Shown here piece by piece: positions 27,074 to 43,960 of a stretch of DNA of 64,000 nt; the stretch's first letter is position 1, and every line of letters starts with the position of its first letter. Under the pieces are notes generated by a model. The model made no database searches. It was not told the origin of the DNA and saw only the letters and a list, made by a program, of their open reading frames with translations. The stretch is taken from assembly GCA_028023455.1 (NCBI GenBank), contig JAQFVV010006273.1, forward strand, positions 5,461,598 through 5,525,597, given 5' to 3'. Position numbers and translations under genes: made by a program. This DNA comes from Epiperipatus broadwayi. Taxonomy: Eukaryota > Onychophora > Udeonychophora > Euonychophora > Peripatidae.

Positions 27074-27764
27074 TTCACAGAAGTAAAATTCTCCATACAG
27101 TAGTGCCATTCAGTGAATTTTAGGCACAAGCTTTCCTGCATCCATTGATTACTCTGGATTGCACTGAGTGCCACTACTGAATGGAGAGTTTTGCTTCTGT
27201 GAAAAACAGCTTGTGTAAGAATAAAGACTGGTGATCATGTGATGTTTGATGGTTTAATATAAATCTTGCCCAATAGAACTATGGTGACTGTGATTATTAA
27301 AAAACAAAAGACACTAAAATGTATGGATGCTGAACTAAGTTCAGATCTATACAACTATACAAGATAATAAGCTTAGCTTGAAAACATTATTGTGTTTTCA
27401 TTTTGGACTCAAAGCTTTATAGTTAGCTAAAAAAGTAAAAGGTGGCTACTGGAGGGTTGCATTAGATCCTAAGATCTAGATGCAGTGTTCTCAAATCCAA
27501 GGCTCCTCACTGATGAAAGCTATGAGCCAGAAACTAGTCTGGGATATTGGATGAATAGGCACTAAATAGGGATTTTATGCACAAACCTTCCTGAATCCAT
27601 TGATTATTCTGGCTTGCACTGAGTGAATGAATAGGCATTAGATAGGGATTTTATGCACAAACCTTCCTAAATTCATTGATTATTATGGCTTGCACTGAGT
27701 GGTGTTATTGTATGGAGAGTTTTGCCTCTGTAAAAAACAGCTTGTATAAGCATAAAAAATGGTA
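27074..27764 (+). mobile_element. hammerhead repeat family 2 insertion with inverted head and 11-bp TSD
   Basis: GTTTTCAATTT occurs at 27063-27073 and 27765-27775, bracketing the whole structure as a target-site duplication. The left end (to 27115) is an inverted piece containing CTCCATACAGTAGTGCCATT; its complement begins again at 27162, so the two arms (27071-27115 and 27162-27206) would form a hairpin. A plus-strand unit follows: GAACTAAGTTCAG, AAGCTTAGCTTGAAAAC, the ribozyme at 27504-27545, and a tail ending AGCATAAAAAATGGTA. A 76-bp segment just after the ribozyme is tandemly duplicated (27551-27626, 27627-27702). No ORF; non-autonomous. Confidence 0.8.
27504..27545 (+). ncRNA. hammerhead ribozyme (family 2)
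   Basis: CTGATGA at 27510-27516, stem II region 27517-27529, then GAAACTAGTC at 27530-27539 with the palindromic stem III ACTAGT and cleavage after C27539. Stem I TCCTCA pairs with TGGGAT over the first four positions. Stem II (AAGC...GCCA) pairs poorly, so this copy may be weak or inactive. Confidence 0.7.
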
Positions 27765-27775
27765 GTTTTCAATTT

Positions 27776-28480
27776 GTTAAGCTACAATGGCTTTATTTCT
27801 GATCTTACCTGTCTTTTGTCAGAATGAGAAATAAATCATACCCATGTAAAAACTTTGAGAAGTTAGACAATAAATATACTACATATTTTAAAGGCTATAG
27901 GATACATATATTAGAAAGCTTGTATCTGTGAAATGTGTTGGATGTAGTGATTAAATTAAAAATAATTTGGATCATCAGGAATAAGTTCATAAATGTTCGA
28001 ACAATTTTGAAAAATATAGATGTTTATGTATCAAACAGTTAGATAATCTGGACAGTAGTGACCTTTCCAAGCAGCATAATATGGTATCTGAAAAATTTCT
28101 ACTATATTTACCTTTTGTAGATTTATTTTGTTTGGCAATCTAAATTATTTTTAGAAAGTTAGCTTTATATATTAGCTATTCTTCATAAATACATCTGAGT
28201 ATTGTTTCATCTATATCTGTGTCATAAGATAACCCTGAAACAAACATTTTGTTAGATTGTCTAAACATATAATAGGTACTTCAATTCTTTGTTTAAGATC
28301 AATAATAAAAGAATATTATAACATGGGAGAAATAAATATTTACTTATTACATTAGTAAGACTATTTCAAAGAAATTCTTTCCTTAAAAAAATAAGCAGAG
28401 CATATAATACATTTAAGCACCATAATTAAACATGAGCAATTAAACATAAAAATAGTCATCACAAAATTTATCTCTACATA
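27776..28480. other. AT-rich spacer
   Basis: No feature recognised. Confidence 0.5.
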
Positions 28481-28495
28481 CGTTGTTGTTGTTGC

Positions 28496-28532
<37 letters not shown>
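28481..28532 (+). repeat. (TTG)n(TTA)n microsatellite
   Basis: A short GTT run passes into about ten TTA units. Confidence 0.9.
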
Positions 28533-28994
28533 TTGTTTTTGTTTTTTGTTTTCTTGGAGATGAAATGACCATAGTTGATTTTGCAAGAAGTTACCATAGA
28601 TAAATAAAAAAAGGGTCAGAAAAAATCCTCTTAAATAACATTGCAACACAGATTTTTTTACAGTCACAAAACAATATTATTTTGTTAAGTTTGCCTTTGG
28701 TTAAAGAGTGAGTGATTTTTTAGTCTTATTCTCTAACTAAGAATAGTTAGATGCTCATTTACCAATATCAACATTATTTAATTATTTGGTTAGTTTAATT
28801 AAAATATAAGCACATTTTAAGGGTTTGATTAGATTCCAAATGAAAGCATTTACATGTCATATCATGCATTATCTCTGCGCTAACTGTCTAAAAATTAAAT
28901 AAGTGTACATAGACGAAATTTTACATACCTTATTAATATTTATTTTTCCCTTCAGATTGTATTTGTAATTTAAATTTGATTATGTTTAGTATAC

Positions 28995-29565
28995 ACACAA
29001 CAAACTACATATAAACTACTGTACAAATATTGATTTATTATATGAATTGTTATAACGTACAAAAATATACTCCAACATTTTATCTATAATCTTTATCAAG
29101 AAACCACTAAAACATATATAAAAAAACCATAAATACAAATATTCGACAAATACAAATACCTCTTATATTAAAACACTTCTAACAAACAATCTTAGCTTTT
29201 CAACACATTCGTTTTTTAAATTAATAATTGTAGGGGATTATTGTAAGAACGGTATTTAATTAAGTAATTATAGGGGATTACTTTAAGAAAGGTATTTAAG
29301 AAACAAATGTAATGAAAAGTTAAGAGTTTTAAAGTAAGTGATATTTGTTGTTAATTTAATTAAATAATTATAGGGAGTTATTTTAAAAAAGATTATTTCC
29401 TTTTATTGATTTCTTTATGTATTTTTTAATTATTCCTTGATAAAGACTATAAAAGAATATAGTCAAAATTTGGAGTATATTTTTGTAAGTTATAATAGTT
29501 CATATAATAAATCAAGATTTATAAAGAAGTTTGTGTGTTTTGTAGTATATATATATTGAAATTAA
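28995..29565. repeat. inverted pair of a PLE-terminal-like repeat
   Basis: A minus-strand copy (about 28995-29115) and a plus-strand copy (about 29430-29565) share CTTGATAAAGA, a small hairpin, AAA(A/T)TTTGGAGTATATTTTTGTA, TTATA and ATAATAAATC. The spacer holds three short tandem copies of an AATTATAGGGGATTA-type sequence (about 29225-29400). This is the same layout as 25.7-26.1 kb: two copies of one element facing each other. GAAAC has decayed to (A)AAA(T), so no active ribozyme is expected. Confidence 0.6.
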
Positions 29566-29639
29566 TGATCTATTTTTAAAATAAAAGATTGTGTTGTCTG
29601 TTATTTTTTAATTTATTTGGCTTTTGTCCAGTTTGGTTT

Positions 29640-29740
29640 GTTTGTTCTAGTCTGATAAAGTTTGTTAGTCTGTAATCTGTTGAATGCACTTTCGGTAAAG
29701 TTGGTCACAATCATAGCTAATATCTACATTCTGAAATTCT
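29640..29740 (+). repeat. dispersed repeat with GTTG(G/A)ATGCACTTTC signature, copy 1
   Basis: CTGATAAAGTTTG...GTTGAATGCACTTTCGGTAA and TCACAATCATAGCT correspond to 31.33-31.43 kb (CTAATGAAGTGGTTT...AACCTAAAGTTGGATGCACTT). The pattern of a hairpin followed by (G)AAA.GTTGG suggests a decayed PLE-type terminal repeat. Confidence 0.45.
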
Positions 29741-30205
29741 AAAATTTATTAGAAATAAGATTGCATGGAAAATTATTTACCTTGTTATAATATCAACACT
29801 TTAAAATATATTTTATGTAGCCTTTTTTATAATTCAGTTAAAAACAATTAAACAAAAACGTCTCAGAAATAAGGAAAATTTCACTAACAAGAACTTAGAA
29901 GTTAACTTAGAGATGAAAGAAATAATTAAATCATTAGTAGATTAGATAGAATGCAGGTTTTAAAATGTAGCTAAAAAATAAATTTATTATACCTGAATTT
30001 ATTAATATCATTTTGTCAAGTAAATGGCTTAAAAATAAAGGATCAATTTATTACAAAAGCTTCCTTATATTATAACAAACTTAATAATATTAAAGTAGCT
30101 TAAATTTAAAATCAGGGTATATTAAGAATATTCTGGCAATCGAAAAATTTAATTGTTCTTATTGAATGTATACTATATATATATATATTCTTGCTATTAA
30201 AAGGT

Positions 30206-30290
30206 GTGAAGATTGCCTTGACAGCAATTAGAAATAATGGTTGCTATATTTACTGTGAATGTTTAGGTGGTTACTGGTTGGAAACTAATT
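30206..30290 (+). repeat. degenerate single arm of the 45-kb hairpin element
   Basis: GATTGCCTTGACAGCAATTAG and GGTTGCTATATTTACTGTGAA through GGTTACTGGTTGG follow the order of the right arm of the hairpin at 45.05-45.23 kb, with roughly 30 percent differences by eye. Confidence 0.45.
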
Positions 30291-31329
30291 ATATATATAT
30301 ATATCATTCTTTTCATGTAAGTCACACAGTTGAAAAAGATCATATTAAAGCTACATTAATTATTAAATAAGCAACGCATATTGACCATCGTGGTACATGT
30401 TTTTACAATTTGGTTGATCTTATTTGGAGTAAAATACAATTGACCAATGACATGCTTGTTATATCAGTAGAGAGCTCTAAATTTCTGGCTAAATAATATT
30501 TTCTTTGGAGTATCAAAATGTAAAACATACTGAACTAAGTAAAGTTCAATGCCTACAAAAATGAAACAAAAAATTAAAAAAAAAAACATTATTAATTCAT
30601 TAATTAAAACAAAGTTTTTATTCTGAAAACTATCTCTGATATTTAAAAGTCGATTTCTCCATTACTATTTTTAAAACTATATCATTTTTTTTTAAAAAGT
30701 TATTTTTAATATCAAGAACTAAAAAAAGGTGCTAATATTATAATATCTAGTTTTAAAATGATAACTTTGAAGACAAATTGTTTACCAAACCATTAAGATA
30801 TTTATAACTAGTTAAAGCAACATCAAATTTCATTTCTAGTTATAAACTGCAATTCTCAAGTAAATATTTAAAATGAAAAATGAAATCTGTGAATCTAATA
30901 AAATTGATTAGAGAATAAACATTTTTAAAGGAACTTTTTTGCAAGAAGTTTGATTTCAGGAATTTTTAATTTTTGGCCACTGTTAAAAAAATTCGTAATA
31001 AGTGGCTTTCTTTCCACCTGTAAATTTTAAAGGATATTCAAATTAAATACAGTCAGACAGAATTTACAGCTAAGCATTTTTGGTTCTTTGATTCTCAAAC
31101 ATCACATAATTTCTAAAGAGGTATAGTAAGAAAAAACTATTTAATTATCATAATTAAAAAAATAAAACAATAATTATAGGTTTGTGTTCATGTCAAATAT
31201 CATTCATCTAATTTTGAAAGAACAATAAATAAAATATAAAATCAGATATGAAGTGGTAGGTGATTACAATGATATTTTCTTTACTTCTTTCCCTGAATTG
31301 TACATGTTATTAACTAATTCATATTTGTA

Positions 31330-31430
31330 TAAGTCACCTAATGAAGTGGTTTCTTCTTTATAACCTAAAGTTGGATGCACTTTCAGTAAAATTCATTATA
31401 ATTATAGCTCTATTAAATTAATTATTGTTG
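31330..31430 (+). repeat. dispersed repeat with GTTG(G/A)ATGCACTTTC signature, copy 2
   Basis: Second copy of the repeat at 29.64-29.74 kb. Here the hairpin GTGGTT/AACC is clearer and the preceding CTAATGA is one base from a hammerhead core CTGATGA. Confidence 0.45.
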
Positions 31431-33689
31431 CTGCTTTATTTATATTTTAATGTAATTATGCATAAATTTTTATTTAAATTAGACCATTTAAATATTTCAT
31501 TTGTTAGATAATTGAAGGTGTTTACTCTTTTGTTTACTACATTTCTATTGTTGGCAATAAAACTTATTATTAACAATTTTCAAATTTTTCAGACAAAAAT
31601 AAAACTATAAATCAATTAAAGACTATATAGGGCAAGGTCTATTTATGGACATAAGACAGGCAATTTTTGTGAACTATGCCCTGTGGTGTGTCAACATAAA
31701 GCAATGATTGAAAGGACAGAAAACTGCACCGCGGTACTAAATTTAAAAAAGTTATGGAGAAAATCATGAAGAAGGAAGACTAAAAGCTTGATGTTATATC
31801 ACAAAAGCAATATGGGAGAAGCTTGGATCTACATTGCTTCATATATATATGTGTGTGTAATTGATGTCACATTTGAAATTGTAACAATCAATATAGCAAT
31901 AGAATAAAAAAAAACAGTAATAAAAATATTTAATAAATAAAACAACTTGCCTCAACGGTATCTTTTAAATCTAAATTTAAACAAACCTCCATTTATATTA
32001 TTTCATCAAAAGTCGCACATTATTTATAAACAATACATAATCGTTAAAGCTTATTTCAAAGTTTAGTACATTGATCATTCATTTAAACTTTTTATTTTTT
32101 ATTAGTGCCTCTCTCTCATCTCAATTTCATTAAATCGCAATCATCCACCACTACTGACATCTTCTTTATTAGGAATACATTTTGTAAGTTAGAGATATTA
32201 AAGACCTGAATTTCTGTACCATATTGACAGCTTAATAGCATACATTATATCACTTTCACATAAAGTAGAGATTGCTTTCTATTCATGTTTAACACTTTAC
32301 TAAAGAGTGTATATCAAGATAATGTAAATAAATGTCATGGTTCATCTTGATTCCAGATATAGCAAAGCAATCATCCACTAGTACAGAAACTCAAATTTTC
32401 TCTCTTACTGTATATGTATTTCTAAAACAATCTTCACTTTTCAGATAACTACAAGTATCAAACATATATATTTCCGAGCTTATGATAATAGCTCAATATC
32501 TTTCATCATATCATTCTTATGCAAGACATTGCCTATATAAATATGTCAGTTAAAGTAATATTTTTACTGATTCTTTTCGATAGAAATATAGAAACAAATG
32601 AGAATTTCAGCCTAGCGATAATATTTCTAGCTACAAACAAACTAAAATTGATAGTTGCAAACTAAATTATATGGGAATGTAAGTATAGTTAATCTTTGTT
32701 ATTTGTGTTAGTTTTACATTTTATTAGTGATTAAAATAAAAGATAAATAACATTTTAAATAGCTTAATGCAATATATATATATATGTTCAGTAATCCTTA
32801 TAAAAGAACACTAATGGAAAACTCACCTATCTTGTTGATTATTAGTTGGTCAGAATTTTAACAATTTTTCACTCTCCTAAGTCTTTTATAAAATTTCTTT
32901 ATTTTGAATCGCCACAATTTCGAATGCTCTTATCAATGCATGTAGCAAATGCAGTGGGAAGTTGAGCTGAGCAGTAACAGCAGTTATTTGAGAGTGATAA
33001 GTTTATCTAATTTGGTTTCTCTCCAGAACAATAAATTTTACCGTTTTCATTTAGAATGAGCAATAAAATATTCTGTTCTTTTTTTTTGTAAATAACATTT
33101 ATAAATTAACTTATAAATATTTATTATAGAAAAATAAAACAAAATAATAAATCTTATTTTAAATAATTGTCATGAAGAATGTTAGTGTTGAATATATAAA
33201 AAATTACATTTTTCTAATTGTTAACGTATCATAAAAAAAAAAACTGAAATAAAAAATAAAGATCTATCTACTCCAGATATTATTTTTGTCAAAAACAAAA
33301 AATCCATTAGAACTGTTAACAATGATTGGTATTGGAAAATAAAGTCATTGTGTGCTTGCTAAATTAGAAGTACTTTGTTTTGTTTTCTTAGTTTACATTT
33401 TGGCGGCGATACTGTAATAAAACATCCCAGCTTAAAAATTTCACAGTTTGTCATTGCTATGCGGTGGTGCACAATATGTTTATTATCAGACCAAGCAACC
33501 TTTTAAAATTTGTCATGGAAACTTTATTGCTACATTAGTAAGCGATTGATAGATAAAATTGCTATGAGTAAATTTGGTTACTGTAACAGAAATGAGAGAA
33601 AATATAGACTTGTGGATTTCTTAGACAATCAAACTATATTTTAGGAATTGTTTTTTTTTTTTTTTTAAATAAAATGCTTAACGGAAATT
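31431..33689. other. AT-rich stretch with one GC-richer patch
   Basis: The patch at about 31.62-31.83 kb is less AT-rich and has a short open frame (GQGLFMDIRQAIFVNYALWC) but no recognisable family. The rest shows A/T runs only. Confidence 0.45.
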
Positions 33690-34895
33690 GACAATATCCA
33701 AGAAAATTACAGCAGAATTGGATCACATTTTAACTAACAAAGAAAAAAGGTCAACATTATGGTCATCAATTAATGCGATGTAAGATTAAAAAAAATGAGA
33801 CAAAAATTATTAAAAAAAAAACAGTATTAACATTTGCTATTTTTACTCTTCAGAAACATTCAAATAAATTTAAATTAGAACTTGCAAATCGTTTTAAAAT
33901 ATTAACAGATTTTGAAGATAGCTGAGACTTGAAGAAAATATATGATATACTATTTAAAACTTAAAGTAGCTGGTACAAAAGCCGTGGCAGTTTACCTTTA
34001 AATTTTCTATTGGTGATATAATAATATTAAAAAAAATATCCATTAAAAAGATTTGAATATGTAAGGATTTGTAAAATAATATAAAAAATTGTTAATAACT
34101 TTATAAAAAAATATAATTATGAATTGACAAATAAAGCTATAAAAATAATAAACGTATCAAATATAAATATGTGAAGGAATGTTATATCTGCAATAAAAAG
34201 AAAAAATGAATTTATTATTAAAAAAATTAGGTGATATTATGAAATATGAAGATGAATTTTACAATTATATAACAAATAAAAACAAGTAAACAAAATATTT
34301 CTGGCAGGTTTTACGTGTTTTAAATTGACAGTATTTTAAATAAAGAAGTGAGACTTGTAATTAAAGTTGTAAAAATGAGAAAAGTTCCACAAAATGATAA
34401 AAATATAGTCAATATCTTAAAGAAACAAGGAAAAGAAGAAGAAAATTTATTGGCAAAGTTATATATAAAAATCTAAACAATAAAATGTACCAGATATTTT
34501 GGAAATTTAATAGTATTATTGATATTTCAGATAGGTAATAACCAAGATATTAGAAATTACAGATTGATCACTTTTCTATCAGTTATATGCAATATCTTTA
34601 ACAGATAATAATAACTAGTCTATAGTAACTTTAGATTTCATTCAACAAAAGTAAAAAACTAGATTTAAAAGTGTTTTTGGCGTAATGGATTACCTAGTAT
34701 TGAGAGAAATTATAGAAAGAATAAATCAATCTGAAATGTTATTATTCTTTAGATTTTTAGATTATAAAATGACATTTAATTCTTTACATATTTCTATAGT
34801 GAATAATGCTTTGAATTATAGACCATTAAAATATAAAACCAGAATATTGTCATATTGTGAAAAAAAAATATCAAAATACAACAGCAATGACTAGA
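33690..34895 (+). pseudogene. decayed RTE-like LINE (copy c)
   Basis: Plus-strand fragments in order. AELDHILTNKEKRS near 33.71 kb (cf. EIDYILTNR) and GHQLMRCKIKKNE near 33.76 kb (cf. DHRLVRAKIR) mark the end of the endonuclease. NKFKLELANRFKILTDFED near 33.86 kb is the linker. In the RT, GNNQDIRNYRLITFLSV near 34.54 kb corresponds to GDKQDCRNYRGISLLSV. The frame at 34685-34894 (MDYLVLREIIERINQ... FRFLDYKMTFNSLH) corresponds to the DQIFVLRQIIE...FIDYEKAFDSVH motif A region, with D and F altered. The RT C-terminal half is missing or unreadable after about 34.9 kb. Confidence 0.65.
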
Positions 34896-40340
<5,445 letters not shown>

Positions 40341-41356
40341 TTATTATTATTATATTTGACATGATTATTAAATAGTAAATATAGTACAAATTATTAATTA
40401 GATTAAGTGTAGGAATATTGTATTTTATTATTACTATTATTGGTGAGGTGTGGTTAGATATGATGCAAAATTCTTCATTATGTGTAGCTACATGATTTTT
40501 CAATTAATTTGCTGACTTTATTGTATAGAACCTGAGATTATATTTTTCTATAATAGAAATTATAATTTATTAATATTATATTTAAATTGTTTAATGTATT
40601 TCAAAGTCATGAGGATAATATAAATTTAAACTATTATTTGAATTTAGGGAGGATAGGGTTCTTATGCCACTGAGATTATATCCTTAGGAAAATATTCTCA
40701 ATGTTTATCAATTGCCATACCTTTCGCTAAATGTATCATGATTATTATTATTATATTTTTATTTAGCTAGTCTAATGATAGAAAGTATATTAAAATATTA
40801 TTAGAACTTATTTCTAGATATATTAAGATCAGAGCTTAGCCAAAGTATTATTTATACATATTACTTATTGATCGATTAGTAAGGGTACAATATATATATA
40901 TATATTGTAATGTTTTTTCACATCTGACTAAGTTTCTGTATGCATAAATTGTGTGAGTTGATCAAGTTATAAAAAAAAAGAATGTTTCCCTCTTATTTCC
41001 AAAAATATAACTATATTTCCTGATCAGCTCTACCTAGGAATTGTTATAATTACAATTGCCAACTGAATCAGTTTTTAATTTATAAATGAGGGTTTCAGGG
41101 TCATTAGACTCACTGATTGTGCATCAAACATATTGTAACTTAACAGAAAATAAAATAAATGATCAGAATTTTGGTTTCCCATAACTTAATTATAATTTAG
41201 AGAATTATATACATGGGGCTTAATTGCTAAGTATTGGCAAAGATAAATTATCTGTTCTAATAAACCAAGCCTACTAAATTTAATAATAAACATTAATAAC
41301 ATACAATGAAAAAGTTGATGAAAGCAAAATATTTTATTCTAATGAACTTAAAATAT
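40341..41356. other. AT-rich spacer
   Basis: A short (AT)n tract lies near 40.89 kb; no coding signal. Confidence 0.5.
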
Positions 41357-41478
41357 TTTTTAAGATAATATGTAAAATTAAGAGCGTGCTAATAGCTCTA
41401 AACAAGCTTTTTTTTTTTTATGATAAATGCTACTACAAGAGAAGGCATTCAAATCATTTTTATTTTAAATGGTCCCCA

Positions 41479-41519
41479 TCCCCAGACCGGTTTCGACCTA
41501 TGGGTCTCTTCAGTGAGGA
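41479..41519 (-). ncRNA. type I hammerhead ribozyme, array copy 1
   Basis: On the minus strand: stem I TCCTCA/TGGGGA, core CTGAAGA (41513-41507), stem II GACC/GGTC around CATA, GAA, palindromic stem III ACCGGT and the GTC cleavage triplet. Every conserved core residue is present. Confidence 0.93.
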
Positions 41520-41900
41520 GTTGGGACATTAGATCTAAAAAACCAACTCAAGCAAAGCATTTATATAAAAGATAATTGTTAGAAGAAGATCTGAAACTTT
41601 TAGACATCTACATGTCTTTAAAGTCAGCTCTCCAACTGAAAAAATCATATGGGACTGAACTTAATTCAGATACTCCATATATTAGCAAGCTTAGCTCTTT
41701 AATTTAGCTAAAGCCACAACAGCAAAATAATAATAGTAATAGTAACAAGTCAGATGTCACATGACTTATATAGCTTGCACTTACAAATATGTAAAATTAA
41801 GAGCGTGCTAATAGCTCTAAACAAGCTTTTTTTTTTTATTTATGATAAATGCTACTACAAGAGAAGGATTCAAATCATTTTTATTTTAAATTGTCCCCAT

Positions 41901-41936
41901 CTCCAGACGTTTCACCTATGGTCTCTTCAGTGAGGA
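41901..41936 (-). ncRNA. hammerhead ribozyme with small deletions, array copy 2
   Basis: CTGAAGA is intact (41930-41924), but stem II and stem III have lost bases and GAAACCGGTC is reduced to GAAACGTC. As written it cannot fold like its neighbours. The losses look like sequencing indels (see findings). Confidence 0.7.
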
Positions 41937-42294
41937 GTTGGGACATTGATCTAAAAAACCAACTCAGCAAAGCATTTATATAAAAGATAATTGTTAGAAG
42001 AAGATCTGAAACTTTAGACATCTACATGTCTTTAAGTCACTCTCCAACTGAAAAATCATATGGGACTGAACTTAACTCAGATACTCCATATATAGCAGCT
42101 TAGCTCTTTAATTTAGTAAAGCCACAACAGCAAAATAATAATAGTAATAGTAACAGTCAGATGTCACATGACTTATATAGCTTCACTTACAAATATGTAA
42201 AATTAAGAGCGTGTAATACTCTAAACAGCTTTTTTTTTTTTTTATGATAAATGCTACTACAAGAGAAGGCATTCAAATCATTTTTATTTTTTCC

Positions 42295-42327
42295 CCATCC
42301 CAGACGGACCTATCTCTTCAGTGAGGA
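42295..42327 (-). ncRNA. hammerhead relic with larger deletions, array copy 3
   Basis: CTGAAGA remains (42321-42315), followed by a shortened stem II, and the GAAA segment is missing. Inactive as written. Confidence 0.6.
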
Positions 42328-42794
42328 GTTGGGACATTAGATCTAAAAAACCAACTCAACAAAGCATTTATATAAAAGATAATTGTTAGAAGAAGATCTG
42401 AAACTTTTAGACATCTACATGTCTTAAGCACTCTCCAACTGAAAAATATAGGGACTGAACATCAGATACTCCATATATAGCAAGCTTAGCTCTTAATTAA
42501 AGCCACAACAGCAAAATAATAATATTTGTAAGTGCAAGCTATATATAAGTCATGTGACATCTGACTTGTTACTATTACTATTATTATTTTGCTGTTGTGG
42601 CTTTAGCTAAATTAAAGAGCTAAGCTTGCTAATATATGGAGTATCTGAATTAAGTTCAGTCCCATATGATTTTTTCAGTTGGAGAGCTGACTTTAAAGAC
42701 ATGTAGATGTCTAAAAGTTTCAGATCTTCTTCTAACAATTATCTTTTATATAAATGCTTTGCTTGAGTTGGTTTTTTAGATCTAATGTCCCAAC

Positions 42795-42835
42795 TCCTCA
42801 CTGAAGAGACCCATAGGTCGAAACCGGTCTGGGGA
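42795..42835 (+). ncRNA. type I hammerhead ribozyme, array copy 4
   Basis: Stem I TCCTCA (42795-42800) with TGGGGA (42830-42835), CTGAAGA 42801-42807, stem II GACC-CATA-GGTC, GAA 42820-42822, stem III ACCGGT, cleavage after C42829. The 3-bp stem III with no loop is typical of hammerheads that act best as dimers, since ACCGGT can pair with the next copy. Confidence 0.95.
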
Positions 42836-43217
42836 TGGGGACAATCCAAGATAAAAATGATTTGAATGCCTTCTCTTGTAGTAGCATTTATCATAAATAA
42901 AAAAAAAAAGCTTGTTTGAGCTATTAGCACGCTCTTAATTTTACATATTTGTAAGTGCAAGCTATATATAAGTCATGTGACATCTGACTTGTTACTATTA
43001 CTATTATTATTTTGCTGTTGTGGCTTTAGCTAAATTAAAGAGCTAAGCTTGCTAATATATGGAGTATCTGAATTAAGTTCAGTCCCATATGATTTTTTCA
43101 GTTGGAGAGCTGATTTTAAAGACATGTAGATGTCTAAAAGTTTCAGATCTTCTTCTAACAATTATCTTTTATATAAATGCTTTGCTTGAGTTGGTTTTTT
43201 AGATCTAATGTCCCAAC

Positions 43218-43258
43218 TCCTCACTGAAGAGACCCATAGGTCGAAACCGGTCTGGGGA
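43218..43258 (+). ncRNA. type I hammerhead ribozyme, array copy 5
   Basis: Identical in all core and stem positions to copy 4, 423 bp downstream, with cleavage predicted after C43252. Copies 4 and 5 together would release a 423-nt RNA (42830-43252). Confidence 0.95.
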
Positions 43259-43436
43259 TGGGGACCATTTAAAATAAAAATGATTTGAATGCCTTCTCTT
43301 GTAGTAGCATTTATCATAAAAAAAAAAAAGCTTGTTTAGAGCTATTAGCACGCTCTTAATTTTACATATTTGTAAGTGCAAGCTATATATAAGTCATGTG
43401 ACATCTGACTTGTTACTATTACTATTTTTAAGATAA

Positions 43437-43659
43437 ATAATTAAATAAAATTGAAGATTGCACATGCTAATCCATATATTAAATAAACTAATTAGATAAA
43501 ATAATTAAAACCACTAACCAATGTTCACTTAGAAATTTCTTCTATAAAGTTCCTTTAAAATGACAGTCTCTTTAATATGAAAATTAAAAGTCTATATCAG
43601 GATTATATTATAAGCTTATGGGGAGAATTGTTTGCAAACTTTAAGTCACAATCAAGGTA
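43437..43659. other. AT-rich spacer between the array and a tandem duplication
   Basis: No feature seen. Confidence 0.4.
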
Positions 43660-43960
43660 TGAATAATCTTAGCTTACCAGTAAGTTTATGTAGGTTATGG
43701 GTTACCATACATAGTTTTGTCTATAGTAGAAGAAACTCGTGGCTATTGGTTATAAGTTGATCTTGGTCTGTCCTAACAGCTAATCATGAAAGCTTTTCTG
43801 GTGTCCATCTGAATAATCTTAGCTTACCAGTAAGTTTATGTAGGTTATGGGTTACCATGCATGGTTTTTTTCTATGGTAGAAGGAGCTTGTAGCTATCAG
43901 TTATAAGTTGATCTTGGTCTGTCCTAATGGCTAGTCATGAGAGCTTTTCTGGTGTCAATC
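43660..43960 (+). repeat. tandem duplication with 150-bp period
   Basis: Two units start at GAATAATCTTAGCTTACCAG (43661 and 43811), run through GTAGGTTATGGGTTACCAT and TTGATCTTGGTCTGTCCTAA, and end with CTTTTCTGGTGTC(C/A)ATC. They differ at about a dozen positions. The sequence is GC-richer than its surroundings; family not recognised. Confidence 0.9.

Larger units (their letters stand above)
41369..43424. mobile_element. five-copy hammerhead (retrozyme-like) array, family 1, with inverted halves
   Basis: Three units on the minus strand (to about 42522) meet two units on the plus strand (from about 42527). TTTTTAAGATAA is present at both outer edges (41357-41368 and 43425-43436), so the whole array looks like one insertion with a 12-bp TSD. 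Each unit of about 420 bp carries CATGTGACATCTGACTTGTT, a GCTAAGCTTGCTAA segment, GACATGTAGATGTC, the ribozyme and a poly-A-like tract before AAGCTTGTTT. The distance between predicted cleavage sites in the plus copies (42829 and 43252) is 423 bp. No ORF. Copies 1 and 5, and copies 2 and 4, share private variants (GGACCATTTAAAAT; ATAAATAAAA), a mirror symmetry about the centre. Confidence 0.85.
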
